Of a stretch of 64,000 bases of DNA, positions 7,409 to 18,703 are shown piece by piece (positions within the stretch are counted from its first letter, which is position 1; each line of letters begins with the position of its first letter). The DNA comes from Acinetobacter sp. WU_MDCI_Axc73 (GTDB lineage: Bacteria > Pseudomonadota > Gammaproteobacteria > Pseudomonadales > Moraxellaceae). A program made the position numbers and the translations under genes. The notes under the pieces are model-generated. The model did no database searches. It was not told where the DNA came from and saw nothing but the letters and a program-made list of their open reading frames with translations. The stretch covers positions 1-64,000 of the forward strand of contig NZ_JAHPRO010000007.1 of the NCBI RefSeq assembly GCF_025562455.1, read 5' to 3'.

Positions 7409-10276
7409 TTAACGCTCAATACTTTCCTTATTTAATTGTGCTGGTGGCAATGGTGCCAAATAAGCAATGACCAACATAATACCTCCAGCCCCAATAAATG
7501 ACACCACACGAGTTAAGGTTCCACTCTGAGACAAATCAAGTATCACTAGCTTAATCACCACAATAGTAAGTAATGCTGCTCCAACGAACCAAAGCTGCCG
7601 AATATGACGCCGACTCGAAAAAGTCATTAATACGAAAGCTAAAATTACCCAAAGTAAAGTTAAACTAAGTTGTACCGTGCCATTCGACCAAATTGTCCAA
7701 CTCCAAAGAGGTGTTGCCAAATAAATATGAAGAGCCCGAACGACAATACTGCTGAACACCACCAAGGCAATCAGAATACTGACTACTTTAAAAAACCATT
7801 CTGATGTTTTAAATGATGCGGTAAAATTATGATGATAAATCATCCACAATAATCCAAATAACAAGCTTAAGCACAGTAAATCTACAGGATTAAAGATCGG
7901 AAAATAATAAGCGACAAAAACCTGATCACTCAAACTAACTATTAACAACCACAGCCAAGTCAACGCCCAAACTGAAAACTGATCTAGCATAAGATAATTT
8001 TGTTGTTTAAATAACCAAATACTATATAAGACAGGGATCACAGCGAAAGAAAGCAATACAGCATCTGACCAAAGTGCTGGACCTATTGCCGCCAGACTCA
8101 GCCAAAGCAAAGCTGCCCACCAAGTATTTAACTTCGAATCAATTTGCTGCGTTTTTTGAATCCAGATTAAAATTAAAATCAGACCCAGCATTGCAATAAA
8201 AAAGCTGATTTGCTGTAGCGAAGCAACCCAATAAAAATGGGTGAATAATCCCTGTTGAGTCAGCTCTGCGAAACACAAGACGATAAAAATACTCAAGATC
8301 ATCAACTGCGGAAATTGCCAATTCATGCGTGTACGTAAATACATCATCACTGTAAAGCACAAATATAAAAGTGTCGCAATCGCCAAATAAGGACTTAAGC
8401 CCTGCCCATGCCATGTAAAATACTCGACAGCTGCTACTGCACCTGAATATAAAGCCAGACTCAAAAATAGACTGGCAATAATGGATGAATCCTGACGGGA
8501 AGATTGATGTCGAAATAAAAAATATGCTGAAATAAATTGTGAAATGGCATAAATACTGGTGCTTAAAACAGGAAAATAGTCATCTGACCAGACTTGATAA
8601 AACAAGACAATGGAACTGAGTAAGACTAAGAATATTCCCAGATAACGACTCAATCGATACCTCTCAGAAACACCCCAAACAATTAAAGCTGTCCCCTGAA
8701 CCACCCAACCAATTGCTGTCCAGTGCGCTCCTTGATATAACGGGAAAATCAGCGCAATAAATGCAACTGCTAAAATAAAAAAACTTTTGGCTAAAATTGA
8801 TAATTCAGATTGTTTTTGTTTAACCCACCAACCCAAAGCAGCATAAGTCCCCCCCAGAAGGGATGCACCCAAGGTCAATGCTAGACTTGACTGTTGGACT
8901 AAAAAAGCATGTAAGGAAAACCCCAAAATCGGTACACTAAAAATCAAACCGACATCGAGCAATGGCGGCAGTTGAATATTGGATTGATCCTTTTTGGATT
9001 GATGCTTTAAGGGTAAATCATTTAAGGACTGATCGTTAAAAGAGCGATATTCTTTCTGAATCAGTTGACTATAACGTACACTTAGCCAGACAAACAAGGC
9101 GATATGCAGCCACAAAATAAGATCAAGCGTATGATATTGTGCTGGATTTGCATAAATAATAATGAAGCTGCCCGCAAGTAATCCTGACGCAAAAAAAGCA
9201 ATTTGATTGAGTATTTTCCATGGCTTGATAAAATTCATCGCTGCCACAGCCAGATTAATCATCAAATAGTAACTCAATAAAAAGACACTATCTGGATGGG
9301 AGTGTGGAATCAATAAAGGTGCAAGATAAGCCATGCCTAATGCAAGCATTGATAGATAAACCGCATTTTGTTTTAAGCTTAAAGTGACTGTAATAAGCAA
9401 CAAAACAGCAAAACCAACACTTGCGATGCTCAAATTCGCAATCACCGCATAATGATGTGCAAAAATTAAGGTCAGGAAAATAATTGCCAGACCTGCACCT
9501 TGCAAAGCAACTGCAAATAATGCGTTATTTTTTCTCAAATAATAACCAAATATGGTTAATACACCGCCCGTAACGGCGATTCCCGATAATTTGATACTCA
9601 AGCTGAGTTGCCAATGTTCACTGGCAAAACGCAATAACAACACCACCCCAATCATTAAAATCGCAATCGCAACTCGTAAAATTGGATTACCATGCATGAG
9701 CCAATCCAGTGCAGGTTGCCACCAAGCCTGTTTTTGAAATGATGAATCTAAAGAAATAGCGTCATGAGCCTGATCATTCTCTTGGGTTGACCGTATCGCT
9801 ATATCATCTTGAGATTGAATCCACGCTGAGACTTCCGATTGCTCCAAATGATTCAATTCAATCGGTTCAACATCAGAACTCAGTGCTGCATGTTGTCGCT
9901 TTTTATGGTTTTCAAGATTCTTTAGACGCTCATTCATAGAACTCAGCATCTGAATCAGACTAAACAACCCCAAGCCAATTCCAACCAAAATAGCCCAACT
10001 GCTATATAAGTAATAGCCTGCAAGACCGATTAAAGTTCCAAGATATATAGCCCATTGTGGTAAATATAAATGACCTACAGATGCAGTCACTTGATACTGT
10101 TGTTCAAGCTGTTGAATGCGGCGTTCAAAACCTGTGAATTGTTGTAGGACAAAAAAGATCAAAAGTACAATAACAACGGCCACTGCATTTTTGATCTCAA
10201 AAGCAAGTGCACTCAATAAAGCAACAGCAAGAATAATGATGATTATCGTGGGATAGTACTTATCATTTTTATCCAT
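7409..10276 (-). CDS. DUF2339 giant polytopic membrane protein
   Basis: This 955-residue protein consists almost entirely of hydrophobic segments, more than 20 by eye. A cytoplasmic-looking charged region (about residues 110-185) contains a predicted short coiled coil, and another polar insert lies at about 410-440. The alternation of short hydrophobic helices with Trp/Tyr-rich loops and the C-terminal FVGAALLTIVVIKLVILDLSQSGTLTRVVSFIGAG-type ending (about residues 890-925) fit DUF2339 membrane proteins. That family has no proven function; transport or envelope roles have only been guessed at. It stands alone, convergent with mscS and divergent from polA. Confidence 0.85.
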   Translation of the reverse strand: MDKNDKYYPTIIIIILAVALLSALAFEIKNAVAVVIVLLIFFVLQQFTGFERRIQQLEQQYQVTASVGHLYLPQWAIYLGTLIGLAGYYLYSSWAILVGIGLGLFSLIQMLSSMNERLKNLENHKKRQHAALSSDVEPIELNHLEQSEVSAWIQSQDDIAIRSTQENDQAHDAISLDSSFQKQAWWQPALDWLMHGNPILRVAIAILMIGVVLLLRFASEHWQLSLSIKLSGIAVTGGVLTIFGYYLRKNNALFAVALQGAGLAIIFLTLIFAHHYAVIANLSIASVGFAVLLLITVTLSLKQNAVYLSMLALGMAYLAPLLIPHSHPDSVFLLSYYLMINLAVAAMNFIKPWKILNQIAFFASGLLAGSFIIIYANPAQYHTLDLILWLHIALFVWLSVRYSQLIQKEYRSFNDQSLNDLPLKHQSKKDQSNIQLPPLLDVGLIFSVPILGFSLHAFLVQQSSLALTLGASLLGGTYAALGWWVKQKQSELSILAKSFFILAVAFIALIFPLYQGAHWTAIGWVVQGTALIVWGVSERYRLSRYLGIFLVLLSSIVLFYQVWSDDYFPVLSTSIYAISQFISAYFLFRHQSSRQDSSIIASLFLSLALYSGAVAAVEYFTWHGQGLSPYLAIATLLYLCFTVMMYLRTRMNWQFPQLMILSIFIVLCFAELTQQGLFTHFYWVASLQQISFFIAMLGLILILIWIQKTQQIDSKLNTWWAALLWLSLAAIGPALWSDAVLLSFAVIPVLYSIWLFKQQNYLMLDQFSVWALTWLWLLIVSLSDQVFVAYYFPIFNPVDLLCLSLLFGLLWMIYHHNFTASFKTSEWFFKVVSILIALVVFSSIVVRALHIYLATPLWSWTIWSNGTVQLSLTLLWVILAFVLMTFSSRRHIRQLWFVGAALLTIVVIKLVILDLSQSGTLTRVVSFIGAGGIMLVIAYLAPLPPAQLNKESIER

Positions 10277-10424
10277 ATTAAAAAAACAAACTCAGTTATT
10301 TTAAAGCTATCTTACCTCATCAAAACATCTGCGTATATTTAGCCACCGTCCCTAAAGGCGAAGTTCTACATTTTGCTTCATTTTCACGTAGAATAAGACC
10401 TAATCGTTCGTAAGGAAGTATTCA

Positions 10425-13187
10425 ATGCCACCATTTGTTTTGGTTGATGGGTCTTATTTTTTATTTCGTGCATTTCATGCACTCCCACCGTTGACGACCT
10501 CAACAGGATTACAAACCAATGCAATACGTGGTGCGATTTCTGCCATTCAAAAACTGATGCGTCGCACTCAGCCTACACACATGGCCGTCATTTTTGATAC
10601 ACCAGAACCTACTTTCCGACATGAACTTTCTCCTATCTACAAAGGGGATCGTCCGAGCATGCCCGATGAATTAGCGCAACAGATTCCTTATTTGCATGCA
10701 CTGATTAAAGCTTTAGGCATTCCCTTATATATGCTACCGGGTGCAGAAGCCGATGATATTATTGGTACGCTGGCGAAACAGGCAGAGAAAGAAGGTCATC
10801 AAGTCTTGATTTCGACTGGTGATAAAGACATGGCTCAACTGGTCAACGAAAAAGTTACACTGGAAGATAGTTTTAAAGACAAACCGATGGATATTCAGGG
10901 GGTTTTTGATAAATTTGGCGTATGGCCGAATCAGATCATTGATTACCTTACCCTCATGGGTGATGCCTCAGATGGCATTATGGGTGTACCCGGAATCGGT
11001 GCTAAAACAGCGGCGAAACTTTTAACGGAATATGGTTCGATTGGAGGCATTTTAGAAAATGTCGATCAGATCAAAGGAAAAGTTGGACAAAATATTAAAG
11101 ACAATGTCGAGGGTATTGCAATTGATCACCAACTTGCGAGTATCGTCTGCGATCTGGACTTAGGTCTAACATGGGATGACTTAAAACTACGCGAGCCACA
11201 TGTCGATACCTTACGTAATCTCTATACTGAACTCGAATTTAGAAACCAGCTTCAATCTTTAGACCATCCTAATAATCCGGTGAGCAACAGCTATAAAGAA
11301 GCGAATAAAGAAATCGCTAAAGCTGAAAGCTTACAATCTATTGAAACAGAAGATCAATCTAGCATGACCAGTGATGATGATCAGCTTGGTGTTGCCAATT
11401 ATCATACGATTCTCACGCAAGGTGCATGGGACAGTTTATTCAAGCGTTTACACACTGAAAAACGTTTTGCGATTGATACGGAAACTACTAGTCTGGATTA
11501 TCGTATTGCCGAAATGGTCGGTTTTTCGATCGCTTTTGATGCTCATGATGCCTATTACGTACCACTCACACATAACTATGAGGGCGCACCAGAGCAGCTT
11601 GATCGTGAGCAGATATTGGCACAAATGAAACCAATTTTGGAAGATGATTCAGTCCAGAAAATTGGACATCATCTTAAATACGATGCACATATTTTTGCGA
11701 ATCATGGCATTGATCTTAAAGGTTGGTATTTTGATACCATGTTGGCTTCTTATGTGTTGAACTCAGTCGCCACACGTCATGGTATGGATGATGTAGCGCG
11801 AGTCTATCTAAGCCATTTAACCACAACTTTTGAACAAATCGCAGGAAAAGGTGCAAAACAAAAAACCTTTAATCAAATTGAGATTGAAGTCGCTGCACAT
11901 TATGCTGCCGAAGATGCACATGTCACCTACCGTTTATATGAAGTATTGGCAAAAAAACTAAAAGCTTCGCCTGAGCTTGAAAATATTCTATATCACATCG
12001 AAATGCCTGTGGCCTGTATCCTCACTGGTATGGAAGAAGCTGGAATCAAACTTGATCATGCCTTTTTGGATCAACTCAGCCTCGAATTTACTGAAACTAT
12101 TCAAGGTTTAGAAAATCAGGCAATTGAATTGGCGGGTGAAACATTTAATGTCAGCTCACCAAAACAAGTGGGTGAAATTTTATTTGATAAAATGGGGCTG
12201 AAAGGCAGCAAAAAAACCGCAACAGGTCAACACAGCACAGGTGAAAGTATTCTTGAGAAAGTCGAGCACCCCATTGCTGAAGTGATTTTAGAACACCGCA
12301 CTTTATCCAAACTCAAAAATACTTATACCGATCGTTTGGTTGAGCAATCACACAACGAAACGCATCGGGTACACACCAGTTATCATCAGGCATTGACTGC
12401 CACTGGTCGTTTATCTTCTTCTGATCCGAACCTACAAAATATTCCTATTCGTGGAGAAATTGGTCGTCAAATTCGCAAAGCCTTTATCGCTCCTGAAGGT
12501 CGCGTATTATTGGCTGCCGATTATTCACAAATCGAATTACGTTTAATGGCACATTTTTCTCAAGATGAAGCCTTGTTGGATGCGTTTAAACACGGTCAGG
12601 ATGTGCACCGCCGTACAGCAGCTGAAGTGTTGAATATTCCACTAGAAGAAGTCACCCATGATCAGCGCCGTCAAGCCAAAGCTGTTAACTTTGGCTTGCT
12701 ATATGGAATGTCCGAATTTGGTTTGATTCGTCAATTGGGTTTTACCCGTGAAGAATCACAAAACTACATTAAACAATACTTCCATCGCTATCCGGGGATT
12801 TATGAATATATGCAACGTACCCGTCAGGTGGCATTAGAACAGGGGTTTGTGGAAACCATTTTAGGTCGTCGTTTATATACGCCAGACATTGATGCCCGGA
12901 ATATGATGGTGCGTAAAGGTGCAGAACGTGCCGCGATTAATGCGCCATTGCAAGGCAGCGCGGCGGATATCATTAAACTTGCGATGATTGAAGTAGATAA
13001 AATGCTACCAAAGGATCAGGCCAAGTTGTTACTTCAAGTTCACGATGAATTGGTGTTTGAAGTCGATGCTGATTTGGCAGATGAACTGGCCCCAAAGTTG
13101 GCTGAAACCATGCAATCGGTGGTTGAAATTTCAGTGCCTTTAGTCGTTGAGGTCGGTAAAGGATTGAACTGGGAAGAAGCACATTAA
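10425..13187 (+). CDS. polA: DNA polymerase I
   Basis: This 920-residue protein removes RNA primers and fills gaps in replication and repair. All three domains are present: the 5'-3' exonuclease (residues about 1-290, with GAEADDIIGTLA and STGDKDMAQLV), an intact 3'-5' proofreading domain (about 330-520, FAIDTETTSLD supplying the DxE pair) and the polymerase (about 540-920). The polymerase motifs are A (LLAADYSQIELR), B (RRQAKAVNFGLLYG) and C (QVHDELVFEV). A region rich in Glu, Ser and Asp at about 285-325 links the two nuclease domains. An AAGGA site lies close to the ATG. The gene is a single transcription unit ended by the terminator at 13198. Confidence 0.98.
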   Translation: MPPFVLVDGSYFLFRAFHALPPLTTSTGLQTNAIRGAISAIQKLMRRTQPTHMAVIFDTPEPTFRHELSPIYKGDRPSMPDELAQQIPYLHALIKALGIPLYMLPGAEADDIIGTLAKQAEKEGHQVLISTGDKDMAQLVNEKVTLEDSFKDKPMDIQGVFDKFGVWPNQIIDYLTLMGDASDGIMGVPGIGAKTAAKLLTEYGSIGGILENVDQIKGKVGQNIKDNVEGIAIDHQLASIVCDLDLGLTWDDLKLREPHVDTLRNLYTELEFRNQLQSLDHPNNPVSNSYKEANKEIAKAESLQSIETEDQSSMTSDDDQLGVANYHTILTQGAWDSLFKRLHTEKRFAIDTETTSLDYRIAEMVGFSIAFDAHDAYYVPLTHNYEGAPEQLDREQILAQMKPILEDDSVQKIGHHLKYDAHIFANHGIDLKGWYFDTMLASYVLNSVATRHGMDDVARVYLSHLTTTFEQIAGKGAKQKTFNQIEIEVAAHYAAEDAHVTYRLYEVLAKKLKASPELENILYHIEMPVACILTGMEEAGIKLDHAFLDQLSLEFTETIQGLENQAIELAGETFNVSSPKQVGEILFDKMGLKGSKKTATGQHSTGESILEKVEHPIAEVILEHRTLSKLKNTYTDRLVEQSHNETHRVHTSYHQALTATGRLSSSDPNLQNIPIRGEIGRQIRKAFIAPEGRVLLAADYSQIELRLMAHFSQDEALLDAFKHGQDVHRRTAAEVLNIPLEEVTHDQRRQAKAVNFGLLYGMSEFGLIRQLGFTREESQNYIKQYFHRYPGIYEYMQRTRQVALEQGFVETILGRRLYTPDIDARNMMVRKGAERAAINAPLQGSAADIIKLAMIEVDKMLPKDQAKLLLQVHDELVFEVDADLADELAPKLAETMQSVVEISVPLVVEVGKGLNWEEAH

Positions 13188-13197
13188 TTTTAGAGAA

Positions 13198-13250
13198 AAC
13201 CCAGATAAAATAAAGGCCGAATCAATCAGCCTTTGTTTTATCTGGGGTTT
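13198..13250. terminator. Bidirectional terminator between polA and yggT
   Basis: A long stem pairs 13198-13216 with 13229-13250 around an 11-base loop, with one mismatch and A/T runs at both ends. It serves both convergent genes. Confidence 0.85.
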
Positions 13251-13274
13251 ATTCATTTAAAAACCACATCAAAT

Positions 13275-13841
13275 TTATAACCCAGTCAATAAAACTTTCG
13301 CGACTTCATTCATTAAGATCTCAGCAATATATAAAGCTAAAAATGCAATAATTGGAGAAAGATCAATCATCCCCATATTTGGCAATAGGCGGCGAAATGG
13401 TGCGAGTAATGGCTCAGCCAATTCCTGAATCACTTCAATATACGGAGAACGAGATTGAGTAAACATGACTACCCAACTCAGAATAATCGTAGCGAAAATC
13501 AAATAACGGCAGAAACGGATCAAATCCTGAATCATCGTCACAAAAGTCAAAATCAATAAATGAATTGGACTATTAGGCATCGCCCCTGAAAGATACATCA
13601 CTCCAAAAATTTTGAGCAAATACAAAACAATCAAAAGTGCCAATGCTGCTAGATTTACACGACCTTTTGCTACAGTCGGGAAAATACGACTAAAAACATC
13701 CACAATTTTAGTCGCTTTAACCGTTGATAAAACTACAGGATTATAAGGACTTACCCCTGTCAACTGCATTAAAAAACGGAAGAAAACCAATAAAATGGCA
13801 ACATTAATTAAAATACCAAAAATAAGCGCAGAACTCGCCAT
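13275..13841 (-). CDS. yggT: YggT-family membrane protein
   Basis: This 188-residue inner-membrane protein contains two YGGT repeats, each a pair of hydrophobic helices flanking an Arg/Pro-rich loop. The loops are LTGVSPYNPVVLSTVKATK and TQSRSPYIEVIQELAEPLLAPFRRLLPN in the two halves. About four membrane segments are visible. The family is linked to cell shape, division and osmotic tolerance in various bacteria, without a defined biochemical activity. It is the last gene of the accA-tilS-proC-yggT series, starting 16 bases after proC; the proC-yggT neighbourhood is widespread in bacteria. Confidence 0.92.
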   Translation of the reverse strand: MASSALIFGILINVAILLVFFRFLMQLTGVSPYNPVVLSTVKATKIVDVFSRIFPTVAKGRVNLAALALLIVLYLLKIFGVMYLSGAMPNSPIHLLILTFVTMIQDLIRFCRYLIFATIILSWVVMFTQSRSPYIEVIQELAEPLLAPFRRLLPNMGMIDLSPIIAFLALYIAEILMNEVAKVLLTGL

Positions 13842-13857
13842 ACTGTTACTTTCCTAC

Positions 13858-14694
13858 TTAATCGGTCTTGGTACTGTCACTTAGCTCGTGTGCTAATTCT
13901 TGACTACGTTTTTGCGCAGCAGCAAGTGCTGTCTGGATATTTTGTGAAATCTGAGCGCGATCAAAGACTTCAAGTGCTGCTTGCGTAGTACCATTTGGAG
14001 AGGTCACATTTTTACGCAATTCAGCAGGCGTATTGGAACTGGTAATCGCCATTTGGGCAGCACCCAAAGCAGTTTGCAAAGTGAGTGCAGTTGCGACTTT
14101 TTCATCGAGTCCCATATTTTTTCCTGCACGAATCATACTTTCCATTAAATAGAAAAAGTATGCTGGGCCTGAGCCTGAAACTGCTGTTACTGCATCAATT
14201 TGTGCTTCCGAATTTACCCAAATGGTTAAACCTGTTGCAGCTAAAATCTGACTGGCCAAATCACGATCTTTCGTTGTGACATTTTCATTGGCGTATAAAC
14301 CATGCGCACCAGTCTGAACTAAAGCAGGTGTATTCGGCATTACACGTACAACTCGATCAGTTCCAGTCAATGCAGCAATCGTCTCTATTTCTGCTCCAGC
14401 AATAATCGAAACAATTAACTTACCTTCAAATAGACCATGTAAAGGCTTTAAAACAGTACCTAAAACTTGTGGTTTAACTGCCAAAACGACTACATCGGCA
14501 TTCTTTATGGCTTTGACATTGTCATCAACAGCCTGAATTTCTTTTTCCTGCAATAATTGACGAATCGCTTCGACAGGATCAGACACCATAATCCGAGTTG
14601 TTGGTAATCCACGTGCAAGCAAGCCACCAATCAGGGCTTGCGCCATATTACCACCACCAATAAATGTGATATTTGAATTTAATGTCGCATTCAT
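13858..14694 (-). CDS. proC: Pyrroline-5-carboxylate reductase
   Basis: ProC catalyses the last step of proline synthesis, reducing 1-pyrroline-5-carboxylate with NAD(P)H. The 278-residue protein has the N-terminal Rossmann motif FIGGGNMAQALIGGL, the VVLAVKPQVL and RVMPNTPALVQ motifs, and the C-terminal dimerisation domain with the signature SGSGPAYFFYLMESM and the SPNGTTQAALEVF loop. The start codon overlaps the tilS stop by 4 bases, so translation is coupled. The length is normal for the family. Confidence 0.97.
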   Translation of the reverse strand: MNATLNSNITFIGGGNMAQALIGGLLARGLPTTRIMVSDPVEAIRQLLQEKEIQAVDDNVKAIKNADVVVLAVKPQVLGTVLKPLHGLFEGKLIVSIIAGAEIETIAALTGTDRVVRVMPNTPALVQTGAHGLYANENVTTKDRDLASQILAATGLTIWVNSEAQIDAVTAVSGSGPAYFFYLMESMIRAGKNMGLDEKVATALTLQTALGAAQMAITSSNTPAELRKNVTSPNGTTQAALEVFDRAQISQNIQTALAAAQKRSQELAHELSDSTKTD

Positions 14695-16070
14695 GAATTA
14701 TGCTCAACTCGCAAATTATCTATCTCAGAACTTAAATATGGCAACCAACCGTCATTTTCACAATATTTCGATTGCGCTAGCCAAAACCCTTTTGGGGTAA
14801 AAACCCCTAGCATAACATTATCTATGGCTAATATTTGAATTGTATGACGTAACCACGGCAAAATTTGTGCCTCTTGTAGCGCTTTTTTTAATGGCCAATG
14901 CCCTACACGACCATATAAATGAATTTTTTCACCACCCTGACGCGAGTGTATCGTTAAGTTTTGCTTTAATAAATCAGCGGAAAGTCCTATTTCAGCAGAA
15001 ACGATTTTAAATTTCCCCGAAATTAAAGAAATGGTCTGATCGATATCCGGACAAATACTACCAGTTACATGAGCAGAATTTTTTGACGCTAAATATAAAG
15101 CTTTGCTTATTCGATAAAGTTGTTTTTGATAACGAACATAATAGTGTCCATTCCAATGCAAAGCCGACTGGGCATCTGCTTTGGCTTTGATCACTTCTTG
15201 TTGCAAACGCTCCACCATCTCAAAAGGCGGTCGATAATCTGCATCTCCTTTCATCCATGCCGATAAAAGCTGACGCTGGCGAGGCAAACTCAATTGTTGT
15301 AATTTTTCCAGATTAATTTGAATGCTATTACCACAATATTGTAGATCCTGTAAAAACACTTCCTGCAAAATGCTGTGGGCATCCTGCATTAAAATGCTGG
15401 TACGACTTAAGGCTTGCTGCATTTTAGGATAACGCTGTTGAAGTAATGACCAAACTTCTTGTCGACACCATGCCCGATCATACTTCGTGTCAAAATTAGT
15501 CTGATCTTGTACAAATGGCAGATTTAATTGCACCAACCATGATTCAATTTGTTCACGCGTTAACGATAAAAAGGGTCGCCACAATTGAAAAGTTTCCCGA
15601 TTTTCCAATGTTTGCATGGCTGATAGACCCTCGACTCCCGTACCCGATAATAACCGTAGTAAAACAGTTTCAGCCTGATCTTGCTGATGATGTGCCAAGA
15701 CTAAAATGTCATGAGATTTTAAATGTTGTTGATAGGCAGAATAGCGGGCGTTACGTGCCTGATTTTCCAGATTGCCTGAGATAACCTCAACTTTTTGAAG
15801 AATGACGGGAATATTGAGTTGCTGTGCATAGTTTTGCACAAATATGCCCCATTCATGGCTGGAAGCTTGTAATTGATGATCGACATAAATCGCACGAACA
15901 CGCGCAGGAAAAATAAGAGACATTAAATGCAGCAATAGCATGGAATCCATGCCACCACTGCATCCAATTAAAAATGTGGTTTCAGGTGAAAACTGTCCAG
16001 CTTGATTTAAGAGGTGAGACCTAAATTTTCGCTGCCAAATTTCATTAAACGCTGGTAACGAGCTTCGCAT
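14691..16070 (-). CDS. tilS: tRNA(Ile)-lysidine synthase
   Basis: TilS attaches lysine to C34 of the CAU-anticodon tRNA(Ile), changing it to read AUA; the gene is essential in most bacteria. The 459-residue protein shows the PP-loop ATP motif GCSGGMDSM (about residues 36-44), the [22 protein letters not shown] block, the central TilS substrate-binding domain and the C-terminal TilS domain (residues about 375-450). The start lies 64 bases inside the 3' end of accA in another frame. No alternative start exists before the PP-loop, so this overlap seems real. The downstream overlap with proC is 4 bases. Confidence 0.95.
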   Translation of the reverse strand: MRSSLPAFNEIWQRKFRSHLLNQAGQFSPETTFLIGCSGGMDSMLLLHLMSLIFPARVRAIYVDHQLQASSHEWGIFVQNYAQQLNIPVILQKVEVISGNLENQARNARYSAYQQHLKSHDILVLAHHQQDQAETVLLRLLSGTGVEGLSAMQTLENRETFQLWRPFLSLTREQIESWLVQLNLPFVQDQTNFDTKYDRAWCRQEVWSLLQQRYPKMQQALSRTSILMQDAHSILQEVFLQDLQYCGNSIQINLEKLQQLSLPRQRQLLSAWMKGDADYRPPFEMVERLQQEVIKAKADAQSALHWNGHYYVRYQKQLYRISKALYLASKNSAHVTGSICPDIDQTISLISGKFKIVSAEIGLSADLLKQNLTIHSRQGGEKIHLYGRVGHWPLKKALQEAQILPWLRHTIQILAIDNVMLGVFTPKGFWLAQSKYCENDGWLPYLSSEIDNLRVEHNS

Positions 16071-16831
16071 CGTTCATCTGCATCCATCGGTAGCAATTCA
16101 TCTAGCGCCTGTTTTAACACGACTTGAAGATTTTGCATAACCTGTTCTGGATGTAAATGTGCACCTTCGCCTTCATCGACGACATATTCGACAATACCGA
16201 TCTTTTGGAGCTTATCAGCAGTCAATGCCAAAGCATCACTGGCCTGCTCTGCCTTTTCTGCTGTTTTCCATAGAATAGAGGCACAGCCTTCAGGTGAAAT
16301 CACCGAATAGATGCTGTGTGACAACATAATCACGCGATCAGCCACACCAATTCCAAGCGCTCCACCTGAACCACCTTCACCAAGAACCGTTGCAATCACA
16401 GGCACTTTTAAATGAGACAGTTGCGCCAAACTTGTCGCAATGGCTTCAGCCTGACCACGTTCTTCTGCACCTACGCCAGGATATGCTCCCATGGTATCAA
16501 CAAAGGTAAAAACAGGTAGATTAAAACGCTCAGCCATATCGAGTAAGCGTTGCGATTTACGATAACCTTCAGGATTCGACATCCCAAAGTTATGTTTTAA
16601 CTTCTCACGGGTACTGCGACCACGATGCTGACCCACTACCATCACTGGGCGGCCTTCAAAACGTGCTAAACCACCTACCATTGCACCATCATCACCAAAC
16701 AGACGATCGCCATGCAAGGCATCAAATTCAGTGAAAATTTCACTAACATAATCTAGAAATTGTGGTCGATCAGGATGTCGTGCAATTTGCACGGTTTTCC
16801 ACGCTTTAGACTGAGCAGCTTTACTTTTCAT
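16007..16831 (-). CDS. accA: Acetyl-CoA carboxylase carboxyltransferase subunit alpha
   Basis: AccA, with AccD, transfers the carboxyl group from biotin-BCCP to acetyl-CoA to make malonyl-CoA, the committed step of fatty acid synthesis. The 274-residue sequence covers the crotonase-like fold, including [37 protein letters not shown] and [19 protein letters not shown] 48 bases upstream would add 16 residues unlike the family N-terminus, so the ATG at 16831 is preferred. E. coli AccA is longer at both ends; this compact form starts near the first conserved helix ([15 protein letters not shown]). It heads the accA-tilS-proC-yggT operon. Confidence 0.96.
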   Translation of the reverse strand: MKSKAAQSKAWKTVQIARHPDRPQFLDYVSEIFTEFDALHGDRLFGDDGAMVGGLARFEGRPVMVVGQHRGRSTREKLKHNFGMSNPEGYRKSQRLLDMAERFNLPVFTFVDTMGAYPGVGAEERGQAEAIATSLAQLSHLKVPVIATVLGEGGSGGALGIGVADRVIMLSHSIYSVISPEGCASILWKTAEKAEQASDALALTADKLQKIGIVEYVVDEGEGAHLHPEQVMQNLQVVLKQALDELLPMDADERCEARYQRLMKFGSENLGLTS

Positions 16832-16905
16832 AAGTCGAGTATTATCCCTAAATTGGGGCGTATGGATGGCATATCGCACATGCTCAATCGCCCAACCAAG
16901 TCGAG

Positions 16906-18426
16906 TTAATCGATAAATTTTTCCGACTGAATATCCAACTCAATGTCCCAATGCTTAAATTGCTCTTGCTCATCATGCAGATCGGCAACCAGCAACGGCC
17001 ATTGTTTTGCATCACCAGAAACACTAAGTTGCCATTGTTGACTATTTAGCACCGTCAATTCAATGGCAGGAAGCATCTGATCACTTCGACTGTGATTGAG
17101 TAAAACAGCCAAACGTAGCAACAAACAAAGATAGGTTAATTTAATGCCACCGCCTTTTAAAACGTCCTGTTTAGTGTCATTACGCAATTTTCGGCGATGA
17201 TATGCAACCAACAAAGAGAGATGATTTTGGTCAATTTGTGAGAAACCAGGAATGTCCGAATGTTGCAATAAGTATGCACCATGACGATGATAACCACCGT
17301 GACTGATCGCCAGACCAATTTCATGTAAATAGGCTGCACGGCGTAATAAATCACTGTCTTCGTTAGTTAAATCCAGTTGTTCCGCGACATCATCAAACAA
17401 TTGTTGTGCGGTATTGACCACACGCTCCGCTTGTTTTAAATCAGCATTATAACGCCCCATCAGTGCCTGTACGCTTCGATCACGAATATCTTCATGCTTA
17501 AAACGTCCCAGTAGGTCATACATGACCCCTTCACGTAGTGCACCATCTGAATATGCTAGTTTATCGATATTTAAAACATCAAAAACTGCATATAAAATCG
17601 CTAGCCCTGCTGGCAAAACTGCTCGCCGATCGTCTTTTAAACCTTCAAAATCGATCTCAGCACTATGTTTGAATTTGAGGAGTTTATCTTTGAGTTTTTC
17701 CAGACCATCACGCGTCACATTTTCCTGTTCATCGCTTAAGCCCAGATTGGCCATAATTTGCTTGGCGGCCTTAATGGTTCCCGAAGAACCAACGACTGTA
17801 TCCCAGCCTTCAGCTTTATAGGTATTGGCGATTGCAGATAGCTCTTTACGTGCCGCAGTGGCGGCCTTATCAAAAATTTTAGGGCTAATATCACCTTCTG
17901 GGAAAAAGGTTTTGGTATACGCGACACACCCCATTTGCAAAGATTCAGTTTGAATGGGCTCGAATTCTTCACCAATAATCAGCTCTGTTGACCCCCCACC
18001 AATATCAATCACCAAACGACGACCACCATTCGCCATCGTATGCGAAACGCCTAAATAAATTAAACGAGCTTCTTCACGACCCGCAATAATTTCGATAGGT
18101 TTTGGTAAGATTTCCGCTGCTTTTTGAATAAATTCATGGCCATTTTTAGCCTGACGCAAAGCATTGGTCGCCACAATACGTAAACGGTTCGGCTGCACCG
18201 ATCCCAAACGCCCGACAAAACGGGCCAGACACGCCAAACCGCGCTGTTGTGCGGCTTCGGTCAAATTTTTATTTTCATCAAGGCCTGCCGCCAATTGCAC
18301 TTTTTCAGACATTGAAGCGACTTTTTTGACTTCACCATGATCTACACGTGCAATGGCTAAATGGAAGCTGTTCGATCCCATGTCGATGGCAGCAAGTAAT
18401 TCTTCATCAATTAAAAAATCAGCCAT
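16906..18426 (-). CDS. ppx: Exopolyphosphatase (Ppx/GppA family)
   Basis: This 506-residue enzyme removes terminal phosphates from polyphosphate and/or the 5'-phosphate of pppGpp. The N-terminal actin-like ATPase fold has [16 protein letters not shown] (phosphate loop 1) and [16 protein letters not shown] (loop 2). The [10 protein letters not shown] and [15 protein letters not shown] motifs follow, then the HD-like helical C-terminal domain (about residues 310-500, [20 protein letters not shown]). Ppx and GppA cannot be separated confidently by motif; the length of just over 500 favours Ppx. No ppk gene is adjacent. It lies 74 bases upstream of accA on the same strand and might be co-transcribed. 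Confidence 0.92.
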   Translation of the reverse strand: MADFLIDEELLAAIDMGSNSFHLAIARVDHGEVKKVASMSEKVQLAAGLDENKNLTEAAQQRGLACLARFVGRLGSVQPNRLRIVATNALRQAKNGHEFIQKAAEILPKPIEIIAGREEARLIYLGVSHTMANGGRRLVIDIGGGSTELIIGEEFEPIQTESLQMGCVAYTKTFFPEGDISPKIFDKAATAARKELSAIANTYKAEGWDTVVGSSGTIKAAKQIMANLGLSDEQENVTRDGLEKLKDKLLKFKHSAEIDFEGLKDDRRAVLPAGLAILYAVFDVLNIDKLAYSDGALREGVMYDLLGRFKHEDIRDRSVQALMGRYNADLKQAERVVNTAQQLFDDVAEQLDLTNEDSDLLRRAAYLHEIGLAISHGGYHRHGAYLLQHSDIPGFSQIDQNHLSLLVAYHRRKLRNDTKQDVLKGGGIKLTYLCLLLRLAVLLNHSRSDQMLPAIELTVLNSQQWQLSVSGDAKQWPLLVADLHDEQEQFKHWDIELDIQSEKFID

Positions 18427-18703
18427 TGAAACTAACCCCTACAGAATTGTTGCTTAGATTAATTCACATACATGCAATTGAAAAGCCATTTTTGCCAAAC
18501 AGTTGGCTGCTTCTATATAAAAACAATGATGATCTAGCATTGTTTGTCACGATGATCAGCATTGCCAACATCTATTAGACAAATTAATCGAATCCTTGAA
18601 TAATATAAAACAACCCTTACATTGACCTAGAAGGCTATGTAATACTTCATGCCGATACGTTCTTATCCTTCTAAAAATTTCTTAAAAGATTTGGAGCAAG
18701 CTT

